From positions 1 to 5,406 of the forward strand of contig DJMM01000049.1 in assembly GCA_002435365.1 (NCBI GenBank): a stretch of DNA of 5,406 nt. Reading direction: 5' to 3'. The stretch's first letter is position 1. Each line of letters starts with the position of its first letter. The notes beneath the pieces are model-generated. The model did not search any database and was not told the origin of the DNA. It worked only from the letters and a program-made list of their open reading frames with translations. Shown here one piece after another: positions 1 through 5,406 of this stretch. This stretch comes from Ignavibacteriales bacterium UBA6490 (GTDB lineage Bacteria; Bacteroidota; Ignavibacteria; Ignavibacteriales; Ignavibacteriaceae). Position numbers and translations under genes: made by a program.

Positions 1-543
1 ACGGATACAATTTTTATCGGCGGTATTCCGGATATGTCTGTTTCCTATTTCAGGAAAGCTAATGACGGGATTTATTATAATCTCGATACGGCCGGATTGT
101 GGGAAACGATCCCTGACAGCTTGATACAGTACATTACTTTAAGTTCCGAAATAAAGGCATTTCCACTTCCGCTTAATGAGGGTGCGGGCTGGAATGTATT
201 CAAAATGACTTTGAGCTATCTCATAATAGTACTTGATGTAATCGATGTATCTGCAAATGTAACCGGGAAGGAAAATGTTGTTCTGAACCTTGCCTCCGGA
301 ACGGTTACAAAAGAGGCGCTTAAAGTAAAGTATGTACTTAAACTTACTTTCCCGGATCCGGATAATCCTTTTGCAACAATATCACAAAGTTATGAAGCAT
401 TCTGCTGGGTAGTAAAGGATATTGGTGTTGTGAAATGGGAAGGAAATTCAACCGTACTCGGTGCATTTGCCGGTTCGGGAATTGATTTTGCAGATACAAC
501 AAGGACCGCCAGCCAGTCACTGATCGACTACGACATCAAATAA
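1..543 (+). CDS. 3' end of a hypothetical protein, possibly exported
   Basis: The reading frame is open from the first base of the window to a TAA at 541-543 (180 visible residues), so the gene very probably begins upstream; the ATG at 34 is only the first internal methionine and has no ribosome-binding site. I do not recognise the family. The visible part is rich in short alternating hydrophobic/polar stretches (for example LKVKYVLKLTF and ENVVLNLASGTVT), which suggests a beta-rich fold, and it has Gly/Asn/Ser/Thr-rich turns. No membrane segment or catalytic motif is evident, and any signal peptide would lie outside the window. It ends with IDYDIK. A secreted or lipoprotein-like beta protein would fit, but this is inference. 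It is separated from the transporter gene by a hairpin and a candidate promoter, so it is probably a different transcription unit. Confidence 0.7.
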   Translation, partial: TDTIFIGGIPDMSVSYFRKANDGIYYNLDTAGLWETIPDSLIQYITLSSEIKAFPLPLNEGAGWNVFKMTLSYLIIVLDVIDVSANVTGKENVVLNLASGTVTKEALKVKYVLKLTFPDPDNPFATISQSYEAFCWVVKDIGVVKWEGNSTVLGAFAGSGIDFADTTRTASQSLIDYDIK

Positions 544-549
544 TCTTCC

Positions 550-588
550 GGAAAGGATGACATCCTGATCTGGATGTCATCCGCTTCC
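550..588 (+). terminator. Hairpin after the first gene, probable terminator or 3'-end stabiliser
   Basis: GGATGACATCC (555-565) and GGATGTCATCC (572-582) are perfect 11-bp inverted repeats with a 6-base loop. The stem can be extended by GGAA (550-553) pairing with TTCC (585-588) across a small internal loop. The hairpin starts seven bases after the TAA at 541-543. It lacks a clear T-run after the stem, so it is not a textbook intrinsic terminator; it may act with Rho or protect the 3' end of the mRNA. Confidence 0.55.
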
Positions 589-606
589 ATTCTCATCAGC
601 CTGATT

Positions 607-637
607 TTTGACAGTTAAGATATTTCTTGTAAATTTA
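607..637 (+). promoter_or_regulatory. Candidate promoter for the DASS transporter
   Basis: TTTG at 607-610 is followed after 19 bases by TAAATTTA (630-637), close to the Bacteroidota housekeeping pattern TTTG-N19-TAnnTTTG. The same stretch contains a perfect TTGACA (608-613) with TAAATT at 630-635 (16-bp spacing), a weak sigma-70 match. Initiation would fall about 30 bases before the ATG at 673. The call rests on sequence pattern alone. Confidence 0.4.
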
Positions 638-660
638 TCCACTAATTATCCATTTACAAG
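626..660 (+). promoter_or_regulatory. Inverted repeat overlapping the candidate promoter, possible operator
   Basis: CTTGTAAAT (626-634) and ATTTACAAG (652-660) are perfect 9-bp inverted repeats separated by 17 bases. The spacer itself holds a direct repeat, TTATCC at 635-640 and 646-651. The left arm lies on the predicted -7 element and the right arm would be at or just after the transcription start, a position typical of a repressor-binding site. An mRNA-level hairpin is less likely because the left arm would mostly precede the start. No regulator gene is in the window. Confidence 0.35.
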
Positions 661-672
661 CAATATGTTTCT

Positions 673-2175
673 ATGAACACCTTCAGGAAAGCCGGCTTCA
701 TTACAGGGATAATACTATTCCTTCTTTTCTTGTTTTTCATAGAGCTTGATCCTCAAAACAGTGCTGTAAGCAGGATGGCTGCAGTTGCGGTATTAATGGC
801 ATCCTGGTGGATATGCGAAGCCGTTCCGCTTGCGGCAACATCATTAATTCCATTGATCCTTTTTCCGCTCCTCAACATTACCGATTCCGAAAAGATAGCG
901 GGTGCTTATATAAATTCCACAATATTTTTATTCCTGGGAGGATTTTTGCTGGCACTGGGAATGGAAAAGTGGGGGCTGCATAAGAGAATCGCACTAAAGA
1001 TAATCACTTTTTTCGGAGGGAGCACCACTGCGATTATCACAGGCTTTTTGACTGCCACGGCATTTTTATCGATGTGGATATCAAATACCGCCACAGCGGT
1101 GATGATGCTGCCGATCGGTCTGTCAATAATGCGCAAACTGGAGAATGAATTCGGATCGGATACTACAGATAATTTTTCAAAATGCCTTATGCTGTCAATT
1201 GCATACGGCTGCAGCATAGGGGGTATTGCAACATTGATCGGCACACCACCTAATCTTGCATTCGTAAGAATATTTAAAATATCATTTCCTGAAGCGCCTA
1301 TGATTTCATTCGGAAACTGGATGATATTCGCTCTTCCCATAAGCATTTTAATGCTCATAATTGTATGGTTTCTGCTTACAAAAGTCTATTTCAGATTTGA
1401 TTCAGGAATGAAGCTTGAACGCGAATTTATAAGAAGCGAGTACCGGTCTTTGGGCAAAATAAGTTTTGAAGAGAAAACAGTGGCAGTAGTATTTTTCATA
1501 ACTGCGGTTTTATGGATTACACGGGGAGATCTTAATCTCGGTTTTATTAATCTTCCCGGCTGGCAGAATCTTCTCCCCGATCCCAAATATGCAAACGACG
1601 GTATGATAGCTGTGGGGATGGCATTTCTTCTTTTCGCTATTCCGGCAAGAACGAACAGGTCCGAAAAGAAAATGATACTCGATTCACTGGTGTTCAACAG
1701 GATTCCATGGGGAATAATAATTTTGTTCGGCGGGGGATTTGCATTGGCAGAGGGATTCGGTGCATCAGGCTTATCCGAATATATCGGTCAAAGATTTAAC
1801 GGTATGGCTGATTTTTCCCCGCTGCTGATTATCATAATAGTATCGGTAACAATTAATTTTCTTACTGAGCTTACCTCAAATACAGCTGTTGCACAGATGA
1901 TACTGCCGATTATGGCATCCTTATCGGTAGCAATAAATCTTCATCCCCTGCTTTTAATGATTGCAGCTACAGTTTCTTCCTCTATGGCATTTATGCTTCC
2001 GGTTGCCACTCCTCCCAATACAATTGTATTTGCAAGCGAGAAGCTGTCGGTTATAGATATGGTTAAATCGGGATTCATACTTAACCTGAGCGGGGTTATT
2101 GTACTGGTAATAATCCTTTATACTGCCGGAAATTTACTTTTTGACCTGTCGGTATTTCCGGGCTGGGCAAAGTAG
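673..2175 (+). CDS. DASS/SLC13-family sodium-coupled di/tricarboxylate transporter
   Basis: This 500-residue inner-membrane protein carries the family hallmarks twice, as expected for its inverted-repeat fold: SNT at residues 137-139 in SNTATAVMMLP followed by GTPPN at 190-194, then SNT at 402-404 in TSNTAVAQMILP followed by ATPPN at 445-449. In the family the SNT motifs and neighbouring hairpins bind Na+ and the substrate carboxylates. Many hydrophobic segments run through the chain, beginning at residues 8-23, with a polar stretch around 241-268. Length is normal for bacterial members (about 450-500). An in-frame stop at 643-645 limits the start, and no Shine-Dalgarno is seen. Family members carry succinate, malate, fumarate, tartrate or citrate, by symport or antiport; motifs do not settle which. 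Convergence with citrate lyase genes makes citrate uptake or citrate/C4 exchange a reasonable inference. The family call is firm, the substrate is not. Confidence 0.93.
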   Translation: MNTFRKAGFITGIILFLLFLFFIELDPQNSAVSRMAAVAVLMASWWICEAVPLAATSLIPLILFPLLNITDSEKIAGAYINSTIFLFLGGFLLALGMEKWGLHKRIALKIITFFGGSTTAIITGFLTATAFLSMWISNTATAVMMLPIGLSIMRKLENEFGSDTTDNFSKCLMLSIAYGCSIGGIATLIGTPPNLAFVRIFKISFPEAPMISFGNWMIFALPISILMLIIVWFLLTKVYFRFDSGMKLEREFIRSEYRSLGKISFEEKTVAVVFFITAVLWITRGDLNLGFINLPGWQNLLPDPKYANDGMIAVGMAFLLFAIPARTNRSEKKMILDSLVFNRIPWGIIILFGGGFALAEGFGASGLSEYIGQRFNGMADFSPLLIIIIVSVTINFLTELTSNTAVAQMILPIMASLSVAINLHPLLLMIAATVSSSMAFMLPVATPPNTIVFASEKLSVIDMVKSGFILNLSGVIVLVIILYTAGNLLFDLSVFPGWAK

Positions 2176-2190
2176 AATTATAATACTGCT

Positions 2191-3750
2191 TTAAGACTTC
2201 CTGACCTGGAAAACAGAATCAAGAACGGTACCGTCGACCCATTTAATCACGGCCACAACTTTATTTTTGTTTACCCGTGGTTTTGCAGGCGCACCGCCGC
2301 AGATTTCATCAACTTCCTTTTTAACATCCTCAATTTTCCTGACCGGAAGGGTGGATTTTTTCAGTGCTTTTATTAAATCCTTTCTAATCGGATTTATGCA
2401 CACACCGCGTTCGGTTATTATTACGTCGATTAGTTCTCCGGGTCCGCAGAGAGTTGTAACATCATCAACGATAACAGGAATCCTGTCCCTGAATGCCGGA
2501 ATAGCAAGTATGGTGCATTTGGAATAGAGGCAGTTCTGCCATCCGCCTATTCCATGAAGCAGATAACCGTCCGAATGGGTGACAACGTTCGCGTTATAAT
2601 TCAAATCTACTTCGGTGGCACCAAGCACAGCAGTATCGACAATTGATGCAAAGTTTCCCTTGCCATGAAAATTATAGCTTGTAAAGGGAGAAGTATTCAC
2701 ATGACCCGGATTTTCCCTCATAGATCTGACGCCTTCGAGATCGAAAGTCTGTCCGTCAAGTATATAATCGGTTAAACCTTCTTCAAGCATCTGGACAAGA
2801 TATTTTGTGCTGCCGCCCCTTACAAAACGAGCTTTAACGCCTTTGGCCTTCATTCTCTCTTTAAGAAAAAGTACAAATGCCAGGTTAGTACCGCCGGCGC
2901 CTGCCTGGAATGAAAAACCGTCTCTCATTATCCCGGCATCTTCAATAAACTGAGCTACATATTCTGCTATTAAAAGCCGGTCGGGACTTTTGGTTACCTC
3001 AGTGGTTCCCGAAACAATTTTTGATGCATCGCCCAGCGAATCAACCTGCACAACGTAATCAACATTATTTCCCTGTATCTGCCAGGGTATGCAGGGAAAA
3101 GGGACAAGATTATCCGTTACCACAATAACTTTATCTGCATATTCTGAATCAGCAAGTGCAAATCCGATAAGTCCTGAAGCGGATTTTCCGCTCACCCCGT
3201 TTGCATTGCCGAACGGATCTGAAGCAGGAGCGGCAATAACTGCGATATCAATATGAACTTCGCCATCCTGAACAGCAGCATAACGACCGCCATGGGAGCG
3301 AAGAACTCCAATTCCTTTCATCTTTCCTTCGGATGTATATTTTCCCAGCGGTCCGTTCATGCTTCCTTCTATATGATGGATTGTACCGTCATCGAGATAT
3401 TTAATAAGATGTTCGTGAACAGGGAACGAGGCACTGGGGAACCAGCGGATGTTTTTGATCCCCATGGCTTTTATGGTATCGAAAAGAAGATTAGTAACTG
3501 CATCACCGTTGCGGAGATGGTGATGGGTGGATATTGTCATGCCGTTTTTGATACCGGCTTTCTTCAGTGCTTCTTTAAGATTTTTTACAACTTTATTTCC
3601 ATCCCGTGGAAAATCGATGCATGTTCTTACCGGCGGTTTTGCTTTGCTGCCGGATGGTCTGAATTTATTCACTCCCTTAAAAGGAGTCTGTTTGTTTCCG
3701 TTTATTTCTGTGGGGACCAGCCGCCCCGCTGCGTTGGGTTGAAGTTTCAT
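2191..3750 (-). CDS. citF: Citrate lyase alpha subunit (acetyl-ACP:citrate CoA-transferase)
   Basis: This 519-residue protein is close in length to enteric CitF (about 510). CitF moves the acetyl-charged acyl carrier from acetate to citrate, giving citryl-ACP for CitE. Recognisable CitF blocks occur in order: HHHLRNGD (76-83), RSHGGR (151-156), FGNANG (180-185), GFSFQAGAGG (278-287), TEVDLNYNANV (379-389), and the C-terminal VVAVIKWVDGTVLD (498-511), matching the VVAVVRYRDGSVID-type end of enteric CitF. E380 in TEVDLN sits at a conserved acidic position; I cannot say that it is the catalytic residue. The segment around 391-407 (THSDGYLLHGIGGWQNC) differs from the enteric GSDGVLRGASGGH, so this is a divergent branch. 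The start is fixed by an in-frame TAA three codons upstream (3757-3759); the A-rich leader has no Shine-Dalgarno. It is the last gene of the minus-strand cluster, separated from citDE by a 248-bp repeat element. Its stop lies 15 bp from the convergent transporter stop with no terminator between them. Confidence 0.94.
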   Translation of the reverse strand: MKLQPNAAGRLVPTEINGNKQTPFKGVNKFRPSGSKAKPPVRTCIDFPRDGNKVVKNLKEALKKAGIKNGMTISTHHHLRNGDAVTNLLFDTIKAMGIKNIRWFPSASFPVHEHLIKYLDDGTIHHIEGSMNGPLGKYTSEGKMKGIGVLRSHGGRYAAVQDGEVHIDIAVIAAPASDPFGNANGVSGKSASGLIGFALADSEYADKVIVVTDNLVPFPCIPWQIQGNNVDYVVQVDSLGDASKIVSGTTEVTKSPDRLLIAEYVAQFIEDAGIMRDGFSFQAGAGGTNLAFVLFLKERMKAKGVKARFVRGGSTKYLVQMLEEGLTDYILDGQTFDLEGVRSMRENPGHVNTSPFTSYNFHGKGNFASIVDTAVLGATEVDLNYNANVVTHSDGYLLHGIGGWQNCLYSKCTILAIPAFRDRIPVIVDDVTTLCGPGELIDVIITERGVCINPIRKDLIKALKKSTLPVRKIEDVKKEVDEICGGAPAKPRVNKNKVVAVIKWVDGTVLDSVFQVRKS

Positions 3751-3778
3751 AGTTTTTTAGGTTATGTTAGGTTAAATT

Positions 3779-3828
3779 GTCATTCGTTGTCATTCATGGT
3801 CATTCATGGACATTTGTTGTTATTTTTA
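3779..3828. repeat. Left decamer array (five 10-bp units)
   Basis: The units start at 3779, 3789, 3799, 3809 and 3819: GTCATTCGTT, GTCATTCATG, GTCATTCATG, GACATTTGTT and a decayed GTTATTTTTA. The second and third are identical. The 10-bp rhythm continues outward towards citF as TAGGTTA at 3758-3764 and 3768-3774. On the coding strand of citF the array places several ATG triplets in its leader, each followed by a short frame that stops before citF. Confidence 0.75.
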
Positions 3829-3982
3829 TTTTAATCATTTATTTATGTTCGAGAAGCATTTTTTGTACATATCTTCGTCTCCAATAATGAACCTCTGGTC
3901 AATTCTCCCACAACATTTGCATAAATATTATTAACTGATTAATTGTGATCCTGTTACCAACTATATCCAAAAACTTTTCTGC

Positions 3983-4026
3983 AAACAATGAATGACTATG
4001 CATGACCACAAATGACCATTAATGAC
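3983..4026. repeat. Right decamer array (four 10-bp units, inverted)
   Basis: ATGAC recurs at 3992, 4002, 4012 and 4022, exactly 10 bp apart. Read on the minus strand the units are GTCATTAATG, GTCATTTGTG, GTCATGCATA and GTCATTCATT, followed by GTT, matching the left array unit by unit. The last copy shares base 4026 with the citDE TAG stop codon, so the array begins as soon as the gene ends. Confidence 0.75.
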
Positions 4027-5249
4027 TATCCCTCATTCCTCCAGTCTTCTTCGATCAGCCTGTTCAGGAGAGCAAGTTTGACTATCTTATGCGCTCTTTT
4101 AACGACCGGAGCATCAATCATTTTACTGCCCAGGGATACTACTCCCAATCCTTTTTTCTCAGCATCTTCAAAAGCCAGTACGATTTTCCTGGCTTTTTCT
4201 ATTTCATCGGGGGTGGGGGCAAATGCATCGTGAACAACCTGTATCTGCCTGGGATGTATGCATCCTTTTCCCTCAAAGCCTAGAGCTTTTGCCTCCACAA
4301 CGCTTTGACGCAATCCTTCCATATCGTTTACATCAGAAAATACAGTATCAATTGCCTGGATGCCGGTTGCTTTTGCTGCATTTATAAGCATAGTTCTGGC
4401 AAAAAAGCTTTCTCTTCCTTCCGGCGTGCGGGGAGTTCCGATATCAGCTGTATAATCTTCCAGACCGATGGCCAGAGCACAGTTATTCTCTGATGCTGAA
4501 GCAATGCTGAAAGCGTTTATTATTCCCAAAGCGCTTTCCAGAATGGGCATGAAGTAGACTTCGTTTTTAATTTTATAAACTTCCTTGAGTCTTTTTACTT
4601 CCGTTTCCACTTCTTTTATCTGTTCGGGAGATTCACATTTGGGAATCAGAATAACATTTACATTATGCGGGATTATATATTTTAAATCTTCAATTCCTTT
4701 GGGCAGCTGGTTTATTCTTACCATTCTTTCTGCACCATAAAAATCAACGGCACGCAATGCATTACGCACCATCATCTGCGCAGCATCTTTTTCTGAATGG
4801 GCAACGCTGTCCTCAAGATCAAGGATAACTGCATCCGGTGCATGCAGACCTGCATTCACAAAGAATTTCGGTTCGTTTCCCGGTAAATAAAGACGGCTTC
4901 TTCTTAATTTTTCCTTGCCTGTTCCATATTGATTCTTCTTGTTGAAAGGAAGCAGGTACTCCTTATCCAGCGATGGATTTATCCTTCTGTACGCTGCCTC
5001 AAAACGTGCGGCAACAACAAATGGAAGGGCGCCGTTATCCTCCACTGTTACCAGGGCATGCCTGATATTAAAAAACCTGCACATTTTTAATATATCATCT
5101 TTCAAAGTCCTGCCGTACATGGAAGCAACTTTGCTCTGGATATTCAGTTCCAGTCTGCCGGTTTTTTTAAGTTCAATTTCTATATAGCAGTCGCTGCGTA
5201 CTTTATCACCGCGCTGGCCTGCCGATGCTTTCATAACTGAATTCTTCAT
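4026..5249 (-). CDS. citDE: Citrate lyase gamma-beta fusion (acyl carrier CitD + citryl-CoA lyase CitE)
   Basis: This 407-residue protein joins two subunits that are separate in enteric bacteria. Residues 1 to about 98 match CitD: an AG-containing start (10-11), RSDCYIEIE (18-26), LNIQSKVASMYG (35-46), VTVEDNGAL (67-75, like VDDKGAL of CitD) and RFEAAYRR. CitD carries the phosphoribosyl-dephospho-CoA arm on a serine; S19 in RSDC is the best candidate, but alignment around the enteric Ser14 needs a one-residue gap. After a polar linker (about 101-115) comes CitE of the HpcH/HpaI TIM-barrel family: SRLYLPGN (118-125), LDLEDSV (143-149), substrate-type R178 in VRIN, Mg2+-type E238 in PILES and D265 in LEDY, GIQAIDTVFSD (296-306), IHPRQI (331-336), GLGVVSLGSKMID (367-379). 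CitE cleaves citryl-ACP to acetyl-ACP and oxaloacetate. An in-frame TAA 15 nt upstream fixes the start; there is no Shine-Dalgarno. It follows the small upstream frame by 19 bp, suggesting an operon. Confidence 0.92.
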   Translation of the reverse strand: MKNSVMKASAGQRGDKVRSDCYIEIELKKTGRLELNIQSKVASMYGRTLKDDILKMCRFFNIRHALVTVEDNGALPFVVAARFEAAYRRINPSLDKEYLLPFNKKNQYGTGKEKLRRSRLYLPGNEPKFFVNAGLHAPDAVILDLEDSVAHSEKDAAQMMVRNALRAVDFYGAERMVRINQLPKGIEDLKYIIPHNVNVILIPKCESPEQIKEVETEVKRLKEVYKIKNEVYFMPILESALGIINAFSIASASENNCALAIGLEDYTADIGTPRTPEGRESFFARTMLINAAKATGIQAIDTVFSDVNDMEGLRQSVVEAKALGFEGKGCIHPRQIQVVHDAFAPTPDEIEKARKIVLAFEDAEKKGLGVVSLGSKMIDAPVVKRAHKIVKLALLNRLIEEDWRNEG

Positions 5250-5268
5250 ACAATTATTTTTTTAATAG

Positions 5269-5406
5269 TTATACAACAAGTTCTTTCATAAATTCTTTTG
5301 CTGATAATTTTTCGCATTCGAATATCATATTCTCTATTTCATCCTGCTGGTCCTTTGAAAGCAGCTCAGCCGACAGGGCATTAAATTTATTCTGAAGATC
5401 TTCCAT
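5269..5406 (-). CDS. Short frame upstream of citDE, probably the C-terminus of a gene cut by the window edge
   Basis: A frame on the minus strand gives 45 residues, beginning with a methionine at the last three bases of the window (5404-5406) and ending at TAA (5269-5271). It is charged and looks helical (SKDQQDEIENMIFECEKL, then KEFMKELVV). Because the window ends on the ATG, I cannot tell whether this is a complete small protein or the tail of a longer one; no ribosome-binding site can be checked. It lies 19 bp before citDE on the same strand, so it is probably co-transcribed with the citrate lyase genes. I do not recognise the family. A citrate lyase accessory or other citrate-pathway gene would be expected here, but the visible residues do not show it. 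Confidence 0.45.
   Translation of the reverse strand: MEDLQNKFNALSAELLSKDQQDEIENMIFECEKLSAKEFMKELVV

Larger units (their letters stand above)
3779..4026. repeat. Inverted-repeat element made of 10-bp GTCAT decamers (MITE-like or RNA hairpin)
   Basis: The 248-bp element fills most of the citDE-citF gap. Its two ends are about 44 bp each, match in opposite orientation at roughly 33 of 44 positions, and each consists of four 10-bp units starting GTCAT or a close variant, then GTT. The right end starts exactly at the citDE stop codon, with base 4026 shared. The interior (about 3823-3982) is A/T-rich with no convincing gene and no transposase. No clear target-site duplication is visible. It may be a non-autonomous mobile element, or a REP-like structure folding in the operon transcript. 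The structure is seen directly; mobility is inference. Confidence 0.65.

Noticed and set aside
34..543. Complete 169-residue protein starting at the ATG at 34
   Set aside because: The frame is open upstream to the window edge and the ATG has no ribosome-binding site, so it is more likely the 3' part of a longer gene.
906..1697. Minus-strand open frames of about 100-150 residues inside the transporter gene
   Set aside because: They are antisense to conserved SNT and TPPN motifs of the transporter and show no family features of their own.
2176..2190. Bidirectional terminator between the transporter and citF
   Set aside because: The 15-bp gap is A/T-rich with no inverted repeat that could form a stem.
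3253..3834. Long plus-strand open frame antisense to the start of citF, running into the decamer array
   Set aside because: It lies opposite the well-supported citF coding sequence, its product shows no recognisable domain, and its tail is just translated repeat sequence. It is a shadow of citF.
3779..4026. CRISPR array
   Set aside because: The repeats are only 10 bp with no unique spacers, and the two arrays point in opposite directions; no cas genes are present.
4026..5249. Stand-alone HpcH/HpaI aldolase or malyl-CoA/citramalyl-CoA lyase instead of CitE
   Set aside because: The N-terminal CitD-like domain, the GLGVVSLGSKMID-type end typical of CitE and the neighbouring citF together favour citrate lyase; a citramalate lyase remains a minor alternative.

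Overview
The window is a piece of a bacterial chromosome of moderate GC (about 40-45% by eye). None of the complete genes has a good Shine-Dalgarno sequence; leaders are A/T-rich. The one plausible promoter fits the Bacteroidota pattern TTTG-N19-TAnnTTTR. Together these suggest Bacteroidota or a relative (Ignavibacteria/Chlorobi type). That placement is inference; there is no rRNA or other phylogenetic marker here.

Layout, left to right: (1) the 3' end of an unrecognised plus-strand gene (1-543), followed by a strong hairpin (550-588); (2) a 129-bp intergenic region with a candidate promoter overlapped by a 9-bp inverted repeat (626-660); (3) a complete DASS/SLC13-family sodium-coupled carboxylate transporter on the plus strand (673-2175); (4) on the minus strand, converging on the transporter with only 15 bp between the stop codons, a citrate lyase locus. 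In transcription order the locus is a short unidentified reading frame (5406-5269), a CitD-CitE fusion (5249-4026), a 248-bp inverted-repeat element built of 10-bp repeats (4026-3779), and citF (3750-2191).

The three activities of citrate lyase are all present: acyl-carrier (gamma, CitD), citryl-CoA lyase (beta, CitE) and acetyl-ACP:citrate CoA-transferase (alpha, CitF), with gamma and beta joined in one polypeptide. The enzyme would split citrate to acetate and oxaloacetate, and the adjacent transporter is a natural candidate for bringing in citrate or moving citrate/C4-dicarboxylates. The accessory genes needed to make and attach the prosthetic group (citC, citX, citG) are not in the window.

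The most unusual structure is the element between citDE and citF. Four decamers beginning GTCAT at each end, in opposite orientation, enclose about 160 bp of non-conserved sequence. It looks like a small non-autonomous inserted element or an RNA hairpin inside the operon. I see no clearly undescribed multi-gene system; the metabolic genes belong to known families.
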